DNA of 64,000 bases from an uncultured Dyadobacter sp. (GTDB taxonomy: Bacteria; Bacteroidota; Bacteroidia; Cytophagales; Spirosomataceae): assembly GCF_946482605.1 (NCBI RefSeq), contig NZ_CAMLSE010000015.1, positions 174,733 through 238,732 of the forward strand, given 5' to 3'. Position 1 is the first letter of the stretch. The number at the start of each line of letters is the position of its first letter. A model generated the notes under the pieces. It was not told the origin of the DNA. It searched no databases and saw only the letters and a program-made list of their open reading frames with translations. Made by a program: the position numbers and the translations under genes. Shown piece by piece: positions 54,915-63,408 of the stretch.

Positions 54915-55680
54915 AACCATCCTGATCGACGACGAATCCCTTGCTTTGAGCCGCCTGCGCCGGCTGCTCGAAAAACATGCCGATGTTTTTACTATTGTTT
55001 CGGAGGCCAGAAATGGCGCAGAGGGGTTGGTAGAAATAGACAAACATGGTCCGGATGTCATTTTTCTGGATATTGAAATGCCATTGCTGAACGGTTTTGA
55101 GATGCTTTCAAAATTGACCAGAATGCCGTTAGTGATATTTTCAACGGCTTATGATCAGTACGCCATTCGTGCTTTTGAAGAAAATTCCGTTGATTATCTG
55201 TTAAAACCGGTTGAAAATGACCGTTTGATGAGGACGATCGACAAGATCCGGAACATTACAAAGGCAGGTAGCGGTCAGGCCGCCGGTTTTAATCCCTATT
55301 CGGAAAACCTGCTGAGGTTACTGGAAGAGATGAAACCGAAAAGGGAGATTTTTTCTTTGTCCGTCAAAACCGGTGACCGCATTCTCCTGATTCCATTGAC
55401 GGAGATCACGCATTTCGAAGCGGAGGAAAAATACGTCTTCCTCAATACGCTGGACGGACAAAAGTACCTTCTTAACTACACGCTCACTTCACTCGAAGAA
55501 AAGCTTCCCAAACACTACCTCCGCGTCAGCCGCGCGGGGATCGTCAACTCCCATCATATCAAGGAAATCCAGAAACATTTCAATGGAAAGTATGTGATCA
55601 TCATGCGCGATCGCAAGGCATCTCAGGTTACAAGCGGGAGCACCTATGGCGATACAATCCGCCATCTTCTTGATAATTAA
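54898..55680 (+). CDS. LytTR-family response regulator
   Basis: The 260-residue protein has a receiver domain (about 1-120; phosphoacceptor Asp58 in IFLDIEMP, with the acidic pair ILIDDES) and a LytTR DNA-binding domain (about 155-255; LLIPLTEITHFEAEEKYVFL, then YLRVSRAGIVNSHHIKEI). The ATG at 54898 begins the receiver; an upstream in-frame start at 54853 lies inside the kinase gene. It is the cognate partner of the preceding LytS-type kinase. Confidence 0.92.
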   Translation: MQFPLKTILIDDESLALSRLRRLLEKHADVFTIVSEARNGAEGLVEIDKHGPDVIFLDIEMPLLNGFEMLSKLTRMPLVIFSTAYDQYAIRAFEENSVDYLLKPVENDRLMRTIDKIRNITKAGSGQAAGFNPYSENLLRLLEEMKPKREIFSLSVKTGDRILLIPLTEITHFEAEEKYVFLNTLDGQKYLLNYTLTSLEEKLPKHYLRVSRAGIVNSHHIKEIQKHFNGKYVIIMRDRKASQVTSGSTYGDTIRHLLDN

Positions 55681-55998
55681 TCGAATTGCTTCCCGGATGC
55701 ATCGGAATATTCATTTTGAAGACCTGATACTTATTCCTAAATTGCGCCCTCGTTTAAATTTCCATTGTTATTTTCGAGTAATAATGCGCTGTTTTTCAGT
55801 GGGTTTGAGCTGATTTGGAATGGAGTCACCAATGAATTATACGAAATTTCGGCACAGTTTTGCCGGCTGTTGCGTATTTATCAGCGAGCAAAGTGATTCC
55901 TGAAAACCCGGGGTAGCTAAAAATTCATCCTGAATTGACAACGCGCTTCGATATTGTTGTTTTTGTTTGTTAAAAAAGGTTAAAAGGAGTCAGGAGTA
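55681..55998 (+). other. Spacer of 318 bp between the response regulator and uppS
   Basis: I see no gene, terminator or strong inverted repeat here. The end carries AAAAGGAG about 10 bases before the uppS ATG, a good Shine-Dalgarno sequence for this group. A promoter for the uppS-bamA cluster is expected in this spacer, but I found no consensus match. Confidence 0.5.
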
Positions 55999-56751
55999 AT
56001 GAAGGAGCTCATTGATACGGGCAATCTGCCAAAACACATAGCCGTTATCATGGACGGTAACGGGCGATGGGCTCAAAATCAGGGAGCAGCACGGATTTTT
56101 GGCCATCGCAATGCGATTAAGGCCGTGAGAGAGGTGACAGAAGGGTGTGCGGAGCTCGGGGTTTCTTATTTGACATTGTATGCTTTTTCGACCGAGAACT
56201 GGGCTCGTCCGGAATTTGAGGTCAAGGCATTAATGGAGTTGTTGGTGCAATCTATCGGTAATGAGTTGCCGACGATGCAGAAAAACAATGTGAAACTGGA
56301 CACGATCGGGGACATGGCCAGTCTTCCGAGAAGTTGCCAAAGGCAGCTGACAGAAGCAGCAGAGGCGACACGCCAGAATACCGGACTGAATCTGATCCTT
56401 GCATTGGGATATAGCGGAAAGTGGGACATTACGCAGGCCGCCAGAAAAATCGCAGAGGATGTACGGAACGGAGTTGTGCTTCCCGCGGAAATCAATGAGG
56501 AATTGATAGCTGCGAACCTGTCGACGGCCCCTCGTCCGGAAGTCGATCTGATGCTGAGGACGGGAGGAGACCACAGGATCAGCAACTTCCTGCTCTGGCA
56601 ACTCGCATATTCTGAGCTATATATTTATGAAGATCTTTTCTGGCCCGACTTCCGCCGGGAGCATTTGTACGAAGCGATTCTGTCCTATCAAAACAGGGAA
56701 AGGCGCTTCGGGAAAACGGGTGAACAAATCAAAGCGAATGGTGCTAAGTAG
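55999..56751 (+). CDS. uppS: Undecaprenyl diphosphate synthase (isoprenyl transferase)
   Basis: The 250-residue cis-prenyltransferase makes the C55 lipid carrier for cell-wall synthesis. HIAVIMDGNGRWAQ (catalytic Asp19) is at the start and RTGGDHRISNFLLWQLAYSELYIYEDLFWPDF near the end, both family signatures. It is 6 bp before bamA and joins an envelope-biogenesis cluster. Confidence 0.97.
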   Translation: MKELIDTGNLPKHIAVIMDGNGRWAQNQGAARIFGHRNAIKAVREVTEGCAELGVSYLTLYAFSTENWARPEFEVKALMELLVQSIGNELPTMQKNNVKLDTIGDMASLPRSCQRQLTEAAEATRQNTGLNLILALGYSGKWDITQAARKIAEDVRNGVVLPAEINEELIAANLSTAPRPEVDLMLRTGGDHRISNFLLWQLAYSELYIYEDLFWPDFRREHLYEAILSYQNRERRFGKTGEQIKANGAK

Positions 56752-56757
56752 AACTAT

Positions 56758-59358
56758 ATGAACCGAGTGAAAAATTTGAATAAATCATTAGCACATCTCA
56801 AAGGTCTTTCCGCTCTGTTGCTATTGTGTTGCTGCTTCTCTGTCCAGGCACAACGCGTGGGATTGGGGGCATCGAAACCCACAGCGGCACCAGCTGCCAA
56901 CTTGGGGATTAACCCCGCCGAGCCGAAGGAATACACCATTGCGGAAGTAACCGTTTCGGGTACTCAGTTTCTGGACCCAAATTCTATGGTATCCATTTCC
57001 GGTTTGAAGCCAGGTGACAAGATCAGGATCCCCGGCCCGGCAGTGACCTCATCCATTAAGAAAATGATGGACTTCGGTACTTTGGACGACGTGGAGATCA
57101 TGGCCACGAAAGTGGAGGCTGACAAAATCTGGCTGAATATTCACATCAAAGAACGGCCAAGGCTGTATAAAGTTTCGTTTTCCGGTATCCGCAAAGGTGA
57201 ACGGGAGACGCTGAACGACAAAGTAAAGCTGATCAAAGGTCGTGTGATTACTCCTACGATCATCAAGAACACCCAGCTGGTTATCAAGAAATACTACATG
57301 GATAAGGGTTTCTATTACACCAAAGTAAAGGTGTTGCAGATCCCGGATTCGACACGCGGACAGGCTACGCTTAATTTCGCCATTACCAAGGGGAAAAAGG
57401 TTAAAATTCAGAAGATTAATATCGAAGGGAATACCGCGATCAGCGATCAGGTGCTGAAACGGAAAATGAAAGGCACGAAGCAGAGACGCATTGGGAGGCT
57501 TTTCAACCCGTCTAAATACATCCCCAAGAAATACGACGAGGACAAGGAAAAACTGATTTCCTACTACCGGAAAAACGGTTACCGCGATGCGACGATCGAA
57601 TTCGATACGATTAAAAACGGTGACCAGACGATCAGCATCGATATGAAAATCGATGAGGGGCAGAAATACTATTATCGCAACATCACCTGGTCCGGCAACT
57701 ACCTGTATACATCGCAATATTTGGGCGAGCGCCTGGGTATTAAGAAAGGGGACGTTTACAATCCGGAGGAGCTCGATAAGAAGATCAACGGTATTCCGGG
57801 AGCGGACGTCAGTTCCATTTATATGGACGACGGTTACCTATACTTTCACATTGATCCGACGGAGAGAGCTGTTGACGGCGACTCGATCGACATTGAAATG
57901 AGGATGTCCGAAGGTAAACAGGCCACCATCAATCGTATTCTCCTCAACGGCAATACCAAGACGAGTGACCGTGTAGTACTGCGGGAGCTATTCACATTGC
58001 CAGGACAGAAATTCAGCAAAACGGAGATCATTAACACGCAGCGCCAATTGTCGCAGATGGGTTATTTTGATCCTGAGAAGATCCAGATCAACCCGATCCC
58101 GAACCAGGCTGACGGAACCGTGGACATTGAATATACGGTGGAAGAAAAGCCTTCCGATCAGATCGAATTATCCGGTGGATGGGGCGGTTACATCGGTTTC
58201 GTGGGAACCCTCGGACTGGTGTTCAATAACTTTTCCATCAAGAACATTCCAAACCGGGAAACATGGCGGCCGCTCCCCTCGGGCGATGGGCAGAAACTAT
58301 CGCTGCGTTTCCAGGCGAATGGGAAGCAGTACCAGACGTATTCGCTATCTTTCAGCGAGCCATGGTTGGGGGGGAAGAAGCCCATTAACTTCGGGGTGTC
58401 GTTCCAACGTACGGTATACCGCATGACCGACCTGAGCTCCTATTATGGTTATAACACGGGAGTCGCTTCCGGAAGGGTCAATTACCGCGGTGGTTATTAT
58501 AACAACGGTATCACCCTTTCATTGGGTCGTCGTCTGAAAGAGCCGGACCGTTACCTGGTCATGACGCACTCGTTGTCATATCAGCGCTACCGGCTCGATA
58601 GCCTCGATATTTTCCGCATTGGTTACAGCACAGGTAACTCCAACAACATATCGTTCAATACGACGATCTCACGGAATACTTTGAGTGATTTCCAATTCCC
58701 GAGAAGCGGAAGCAACATTTCGTTGAGCGGTACATTTACACCACCGTATTCGCTGTTCAGGAAAAAAGCTTTCTCCGACAAAACAGATACTTATCGCTGG
58801 GTTGAATACCACAAATGGATGTTTGATGCGAGTTACTATGCCACTATCGTAGGTAAGCTTGTACTCAGCACACGTGCGCACATGGGTTTCCTGGGAGCAT
58901 ACGGCAGCAAGGTAGGGTACAGTCCGTTCGGGCGGTTTATTCTGGGAGGGTCCGGGTTAGCGGGCCAGGGTACATTCTCGCTGGCTGATCAGGACATTAT
59001 CGGTTTGCGTGGTTACCAGGATCAGAAAGTAGGACCACTGGCGCAGAACGGTTATCCAGCGTCAGGCGGAGGTATTGTTTATAACAAATATGTAATGGAA
59101 CTTCGCTATCCGGTTTCACTGAACCCTCAGGCGACAATTTTCATATTGGGTTTTGCGGAAGGCGGTAACAACTGGGGCACTTATAAAGAATTCAATCCAT
59201 TTGATCTTAAAAGGTCGGCAGGGGTCGGAGCCAGAATTTTCATGCCGGCATTCGGTCTGCTGGGGATCGACTGGGGTTATGGATTTGATAAAATCCAGGG
59301 ATCACCGACGAGGAGCGGACCCCAATTCCACTTTACAATCGGTCAGCAAATCAGATAA
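56758..59358 (+). CDS. bamA: Outer-membrane protein assembly factor BamA
   Basis: The 866-residue protein inserts barrel proteins into the outer membrane. It has a signal peptide (about 1-32), about five POTRA domains (about 55-475; for example ISGLKPGDKIRIP, QATLNFAITKGKKVKIQKINIEGNT and ATINRILLNGNTKTSDRVV) and a C-terminal barrel with FILGGSGLAGQGTF. The last residues are QFHFTIGQQIR, without the terminal Phe of the E. coli beta-signal. It is flanked by uppS and two skp-like genes. Confidence 0.96.
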   Translation: MNRVKNLNKSLAHLKGLSALLLLCCCFSVQAQRVGLGASKPTAAPAANLGINPAEPKEYTIAEVTVSGTQFLDPNSMVSISGLKPGDKIRIPGPAVTSSIKKMMDFGTLDDVEIMATKVEADKIWLNIHIKERPRLYKVSFSGIRKGERETLNDKVKLIKGRVITPTIIKNTQLVIKKYYMDKGFYYTKVKVLQIPDSTRGQATLNFAITKGKKVKIQKINIEGNTAISDQVLKRKMKGTKQRRIGRLFNPSKYIPKKYDEDKEKLISYYRKNGYRDATIEFDTIKNGDQTISIDMKIDEGQKYYYRNITWSGNYLYTSQYLGERLGIKKGDVYNPEELDKKINGIPGADVSSIYMDDGYLYFHIDPTERAVDGDSIDIEMRMSEGKQATINRILLNGNTKTSDRVVLRELFTLPGQKFSKTEIINTQRQLSQMGYFDPEKIQINPIPNQADGTVDIEYTVEEKPSDQIELSGGWGGYIGFVGTLGLVFNNFSIKNIPNRETWRPLPSGDGQKLSLRFQANGKQYQTYSLSFSEPWLGGKKPINFGVSFQRTVYRMTDLSSYYGYNTGVASGRVNYRGGYYNNGITLSLGRRLKEPDRYLVMTHSLSYQRYRLDSLDIFRIGYSTGNSNNISFNTTISRNTLSDFQFPRSGSNISLSGTFTPPYSLFRKKAFSDKTDTYRWVEYHKWMFDASYYATIVGKLVLSTRAHMGFLGAYGSKVGYSPFGRFILGGSGLAGQGTFSLADQDIIGLRGYQDQKVGPLAQNGYPASGGGIVYNKYVMELRYPVSLNPQATIFILGFAEGGNNWGTYKEFNPFDLKRSAGVGARIFMPAFGLLGIDWGYGFDKIQGSPTRSGPQFHFTIGQQIR

Positions 59359-59410
59359 TATTCTGACTAAGAGTTTCGTTAAGAAGTTTGCAAATTATTA
59401 GCGGCTTGGC

Positions 59411-60049
59411 ATGAAGAAGATTTTTATTTTACTAGTTTTGTCAATTCTATGTAGTTCATCTATATATGCCCAGAAGATCGGGTATACAGACATGGAGTTC
59501 ATAACCAGTAAAATGCCCGAATACCAGGCGGCACAGACGGAGATGAAAAAGTTCTCTGAGAAATGGGCCAAGGAAATCCAGGACAAGATTGCGGAGATTG
59601 ATCGTATGCAGCGTGCATATATGGCGGAGGAAATCTTATTAACGGACGAACTCAAACGGAAGAGGCAGAATGAAATAAAGGAGAAAGAGCTCGAGGCGGG
59701 AGAGTACAACAGCAAGATTTTTGGTATGGAGGGATTGATGTTCCAGAAAAAGAAGGAACTCATGAAGCCGGTTCTGGAAAAAGTGCAGCGGGCCGTAACC
59801 AAGGTTTGCAGTCAACGGAGGCTCGATTTTATGTTTGATAAATCCAGCGATATCGGAATGCTTTATACGAATCCCAAGCACGACTATTCGGATTATGTGA
59901 TGGAGGAACTGGGAATCGATCCGAAGGCTAACAGAACGGCACCAGGAGATAAAAACGCGAAGCCGGAGCAACCTGCACAACAACAGTCGACACCTGCCCA
60001 AAACTCACCCAAAAACAAAAAAGTACAACCAGTAAACTTAAATAAGTAA
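59411..60049 (+). CDS. OmpH/Skp-like periplasmic chaperone (first copy)
   Basis: The 212-residue protein has a signal peptide (1-20, ending IYAQ) and the OmpH/Skp domain with a long coiled hairpin (KIGYTDMEFITSKMPEYQAAQTEM, then helices to about 135 and LDFMFDKSSDIGMLYT). The last 40 residues are rich in Gln, Pro, Lys and Asn. Skp keeps unfolded outer-membrane proteins soluble for BamA, whose gene is 52 bp upstream. Confidence 0.92.
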   Translation: MKKIFILLVLSILCSSSIYAQKIGYTDMEFITSKMPEYQAAQTEMKKFSEKWAKEIQDKIAEIDRMQRAYMAEEILLTDELKRKRQNEIKEKELEAGEYNSKIFGMEGLMFQKKKELMKPVLEKVQRAVTKVCSQRRLDFMFDKSSDIGMLYTNPKHDYSDYVMEELGIDPKANRTAPGDKNAKPEQPAQQQSTPAQNSPKNKKVQPVNLNK

Positions 60050-60056
60050 CAGCGCA

Positions 60057-60698
60057 ATGAAACAAAAATTGATGGCTTTTTTGGTCCTGATGACCATAAT
60101 CACCACCCCTATCTTAGCCCAAACTACCCCTGCAAGCGGACTTACTAAAATCGGTTATACCAATGTCGACTATATAATTGGCAAATTGCCTGAGAGTAAA
60201 GTAATGCAGAACCAGCTGGAAGTGACCAAAGCGCAGTTGGACAAGGCAATCGGGGAAACGTACAAAGAGGCTCAGGAGAAATATGAGGCTTATCAGAAGA
60301 ACGGGGCTAATATGACGGATGTGATCCGCGCCGATAAAGAAAAGGAGTTGCAAAATCTGTCAACCAGAATCGAAGAAATGCGTAACAACGCTCAGACTTC
60401 TCTGCAGACCAAGCAACAACAACTGCTGGAACCGATCCTGACGAAAGTGAACAATGCAATTCAGGAAGTAGGCAAAGAAAGCGGTTTTCTTTATATTCTG
60501 AATATGGACGCAGGTGCGGGCACTACACCTATCATCCTGTTTGCAGCTTCGGAAGAGAACAATGCAACGAACCTGATCCTAAGAAAATTGGGAGTAGATC
60601 CTGATAAAATAGAGGCAGCGGCTCCTGCAACAACTCCGGCTAAACCGGCAACTACGCCAGCTGCAACGGCACCAGCTACAACTCCCAAGAAAAAATAA
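60057..60698 (+). CDS. OmpH/Skp-like periplasmic chaperone (second copy)
   Basis: The 213-residue protein repeats the layout of its neighbour: a signal peptide (1-21, ending ILAQ), KIGYTNVDYIIGKLPESKVMQNQLEV and a coiled hairpin, with FLYILNMDAGAGTTPI. The tail is Ala/Thr/Pro-rich (about 180-213). The tandem arrangement 7 bp apart implies an old duplication with separate client preferences or a mixed trimer. A strong terminator follows. Confidence 0.92.
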   Translation: MKQKLMAFLVLMTIITTPILAQTTPASGLTKIGYTNVDYIIGKLPESKVMQNQLEVTKAQLDKAIGETYKEAQEKYEAYQKNGANMTDVIRADKEKELQNLSTRIEEMRNNAQTSLQTKQQQLLEPILTKVNNAIQEVGKESGFLYILNMDAGAGTTPIILFAASEENNATNLILRKLGVDPDKIEAAAPATTPAKPATTPAATAPATTPKKK

Positions 60699-60718
60699 TA
60701 GGGAAAATATTGAACTTA

Positions 60719-60762
60719 AAAAGCCGGGGTGCAGTCTTCTAAATGACTGCACCCCGGCTTTT
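60719..60762 (+). terminator. Terminator after the skp pair
   Basis: A perfect 18-bp stem (60719-60736 with 60745-60762) with an 8-base loop and A/T ends closes the uppS-bamA-skp-skp unit. Confidence 0.92.
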
Positions 60763-60976
60763 GCATTGGACATACACGCGCTCAGGACTTATTTTAATTA
60801 TAGACCTTAGCGCGCGGTTGTATTTGAAAAGTACAAATCGGATTTTGTGCGTCGGGCGGCTTTCAGGGCATTTCAAATTTGCATCTAATCGCAGGGCATT
60901 CTATACAGGATTTGCTAGTTTTGCGTTTAGTTCTAAGTATCTGCTCACCCATCGGATTAATTATATTTTTGATGTT

Positions 60977-62575
60977 ATGCTAACAAGAAAAATTCATAAA
61001 ATACTGTTACTTCTGATACCCGTTTTTTTTGTTTCAAGGGTTCAGGGGCAGGATAATATGAAGAACAACTCAACAGGACCTCTGCAACTTGTTTTCCCCT
61101 CCGAACCGGAATGGAATGTGTTATACGAAGGGAAGGAAGTTAATTTTCATTTACAGGTAAAGGGTGGTAAAAGTGATTCGGTCAGGTACACAGTAGCCAG
61201 CGGCCTGACCAAGGAGATGAGGTTTGACTCCACAGGACACTTCGTATGGACGCCAGGTTACGACATTGCCGATCGTATCAATACCACGAAATCTTTCCCG
61301 ATCGTGTTCGAAGCTCAGAACATTGCCGGGGAAAGCGCTTCGCGTGAAATTGTTTTCAAAGTCAATCATGTGAACAGACCGCCGCAAGTCGATGACCTGC
61401 AGCCTTTCTATGTGCAGTATAAGACGCAGAACGTCTACAAGATCGATATGGGGGCTGTGCGTGACCAGGATGGCGACCCGATCGTCTTTGTGCCTATTCT
61501 GGAAGAAATGCCCGAAGGTATGAAACTGTCGGCAGCAGGGGAGATTACCTGGGAGCCGTCGATCGCCCAGTTTAATATCCTCAAAAAGGGCCCGAGGTAT
61601 ATGGAATTTTATGTGGAAGACCAGCCTGCCAAAACCAGAACTAAGGGACGTTTGAAATTGGACGTTACGCAAATGGACCTGGCGCCTGATTTTACGATCA
61701 TACCACAGAATTCGGTCATCCGGAGCGCTGAAAACAACCGGATCAATTTGCGTTTTACGTTATCGGATCCGAATGGAGAGGATGACATTACCACGTTCAA
61801 TTTTATCTCAGAGAACAAGCGGGTTCCTGCCGGGGCGTTGGTCAAGAATACACCAACCAACTATGAATTTATCTGGGAGCCCGGCTTCGAGTTCGTGAAA
61901 GACCCATTTGACACGCTGGCATTCAATATTACATTCTATGTGCTGGATAAGGCGCAGAATAAGAAGGAACGTACCGTACGGTTTGTGATCAAGAACACAG
62001 TCGATGAAAGTTTGCGTGACACCTATGTGTTTAATTTGTACCGTGGCGCCCTGGTGAATGCATGGGGACTGCTGGAACAAATGACAGAGAAGGAAGGTGA
62101 GCTGAAAAAGGCGTATTCACGGGCAAAGAGGGGAAAGAGAAGCAGATCATTGCTGAATGCGTCGTTGGGTGCCACCACTGGCCTTGCTCCGGTGATTGCG
62201 AAATCAAATCAGGATACTCGCGGTTATATCACCACTATCGGCGGTACAACTGTTGCGACGGTCGGTACATTGGAAGCGACAGAGGTGATCGGCAAGTCGG
62301 TGAATGGGCTGCTGGACAGATTCAACTACGTGATGCAGAAGAAGAACGAACTGCAAAACAAGGGCGACGTTTTTGCACGGGAATACGGGCAAAAATCAGC
62401 CCGGCGGAATCCTGATTTTATCAGAAAACTGGATGAGTTCAAAGCATTGATGAACCTGAGCGGCCTTGTGGCGCTGGAATTGGATGCGAACTGGGAGAAT
62501 AAGAAGGAGGCGACCGACAATGCGATCAAGAAAGCATTCAAGGATTTTGTGCCTTATACAAAAGACGAAAACTGA
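60977..62575 (+). CDS. Secreted protein with three Ig-like repeats, unknown function
   Basis: I do not recognise a named family. The 532-residue protein has a signal peptide (1-24, ending VQGQ) and three cadherin/putative-Ig-like repeats (about 35-131, 134-231, 238-341), each with a W-x-P motif (Trp91, Trp192, Trp300). Then comes a helical part (about 345-532) with a Gly/Thr/Ala-rich hydrophobic stretch (TIGGTTVATVGTLEATEVIG). I chose the ATG at 60977, which gives the signal peptide; the frame is open back to 60743 but that part lies in the terminator. It ends convergent with lspA. A cell-surface or periplasmic structural role is possible. Confidence 0.75.
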   Translation: MLTRKIHKILLLLIPVFFVSRVQGQDNMKNNSTGPLQLVFPSEPEWNVLYEGKEVNFHLQVKGGKSDSVRYTVASGLTKEMRFDSTGHFVWTPGYDIADRINTTKSFPIVFEAQNIAGESASREIVFKVNHVNRPPQVDDLQPFYVQYKTQNVYKIDMGAVRDQDGDPIVFVPILEEMPEGMKLSAAGEITWEPSIAQFNILKKGPRYMEFYVEDQPAKTRTKGRLKLDVTQMDLAPDFTIIPQNSVIRSAENNRINLRFTLSDPNGEDDITTFNFISENKRVPAGALVKNTPTNYEFIWEPGFEFVKDPFDTLAFNITFYVLDKAQNKKERTVRFVIKNTVDESLRDTYVFNLYRGALVNAWGLLEQMTEKEGELKKAYSRAKRGKRSRSLLNASLGATTGLAPVIAKSNQDTRGYITTIGGTTVATVGTLEATEVIGKSVNGLLDRFNYVMQKKNELQNKGDVFAREYGQKSARRNPDFIRKLDEFKALMNLSGLVALELDANWENKKEATDNAIKKAFKDFVPYTKDEN

Positions 62576-62590
62576 TCCCAAGATACTACC

Positions 62591-62625
62591 AACAAAAAAG
62601 AGAGCTAAATGCTCTCTTTTTTGTT
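62591..62625. terminator. Bidirectional terminator overlapping the end of lspA
   Basis: A perfect 15-bp stem (62591-62605 with 62611-62625) with a 5-base loop has a T6 run on each strand. The last codons and stop of lspA lie within it, so ribosomes finishing lspA would cover the hairpin. Confidence 0.9.
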
Positions 62626-63357
62626 TCCATCCTCTTCCTCCTCCGTAGAGGTAGGTGTCGGAATATCATTTCGCGTATCAATTTCAGCTGCGGTAGGAGG
62701 TCCCTGCAAATCATCATCCCCTTCCTCCTTTTCTCCTTCCTCCCTTTCCTCCTTCACACCGTTTTCCTCAGGCCCGTGGGCATGGAAGCTTCCCTGGAAT
62801 ATCAGAATGCTGCATACACCCAGGAAAATGCAGGAATCGGCAATATTAAAGATAGGAGTGGAGTAGTATTGGCCGCCCCAGACCGGTACCCAATCGGGAA
62901 TAAAGCCTTCCCAGAAATCGACAAAAATCATGTCGATCACCTGTCCGTGAAACCAGGGCGTAGGTGAGCCGTAGGGTGCATTATCCAGGAACACGCCGTA
63001 AAATGTACTATCGATAACGTTTCCAACCGCCCCGGCCAGGATCATCGCCAATGCCCAGAGCAGCCCTTTGGACGCTCCGACTCTGGCCAGGTGAATCATG
63101 TAGCCGCCGATAGCAACCATGGCCACCAACCGGAACAACGTGAGGAAGAGTTTGCCATATTCATGTCCGAGCTGCATTCCGAAAGCCATTCCCGGGTTAA
63201 GCACATAATGCAGTTTGAACCAGTCTCCGATCAGCGCAATTTGCCCGGAAAAGCCAGGCTGCATGTATTTGTGAACCAAAAGTTTGGAAGCCTGATCAAT
63301 GCAGATAAGGATTATACTGAAAATGAGGTAAGGAGTTGGATTTCTGGATTGATTCAT
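62605..63357 (-). CDS. lspA: Lipoprotein signal peptidase (signal peptidase II) with acidic tail
   Basis: The 250-residue membrane aspartyl protease removes the signal peptide of prolipoproteins. Catalytic Asp116 lies in GNVIDSTFYG and Asp174 in FNIADSCIF; four membrane helices are visible. Between them is a longer loop (about 125-168) than in E. coli LspA (164 residues). The last 54 residues (197-250) are a Glu/Asp/Lys-rich soluble tail. The window encodes many lipoproteins that depend on this enzyme. Confidence 0.96.
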   Translation of the reverse strand: MNQSRNPTPYLIFSIILICIDQASKLLVHKYMQPGFSGQIALIGDWFKLHYVLNPGMAFGMQLGHEYGKLFLTLFRLVAMVAIGGYMIHLARVGASKGLLWALAMILAGAVGNVIDSTFYGVFLDNAPYGSPTPWFHGQVIDMIFVDFWEGFIPDWVPVWGGQYYSTPIFNIADSCIFLGVCSILIFQGSFHAHGPEENGVKEEREEGEKEEGDDDLQGPPTAAEIDTRNDIPTPTSTEEEEDGNKKESI

Positions 63358-63408
63358 TCGGTTTTCAATACAATTGACGATTTTCAGAATGCGAAAGTAA
63401 TAACTTAC

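Noticed and set aside
60743..60976. Longer start for the Ig-repeat protein
   Set aside because: The extra 78 codons begin in the terminator of the skp unit and hide the signal peptide that begins at 60977.
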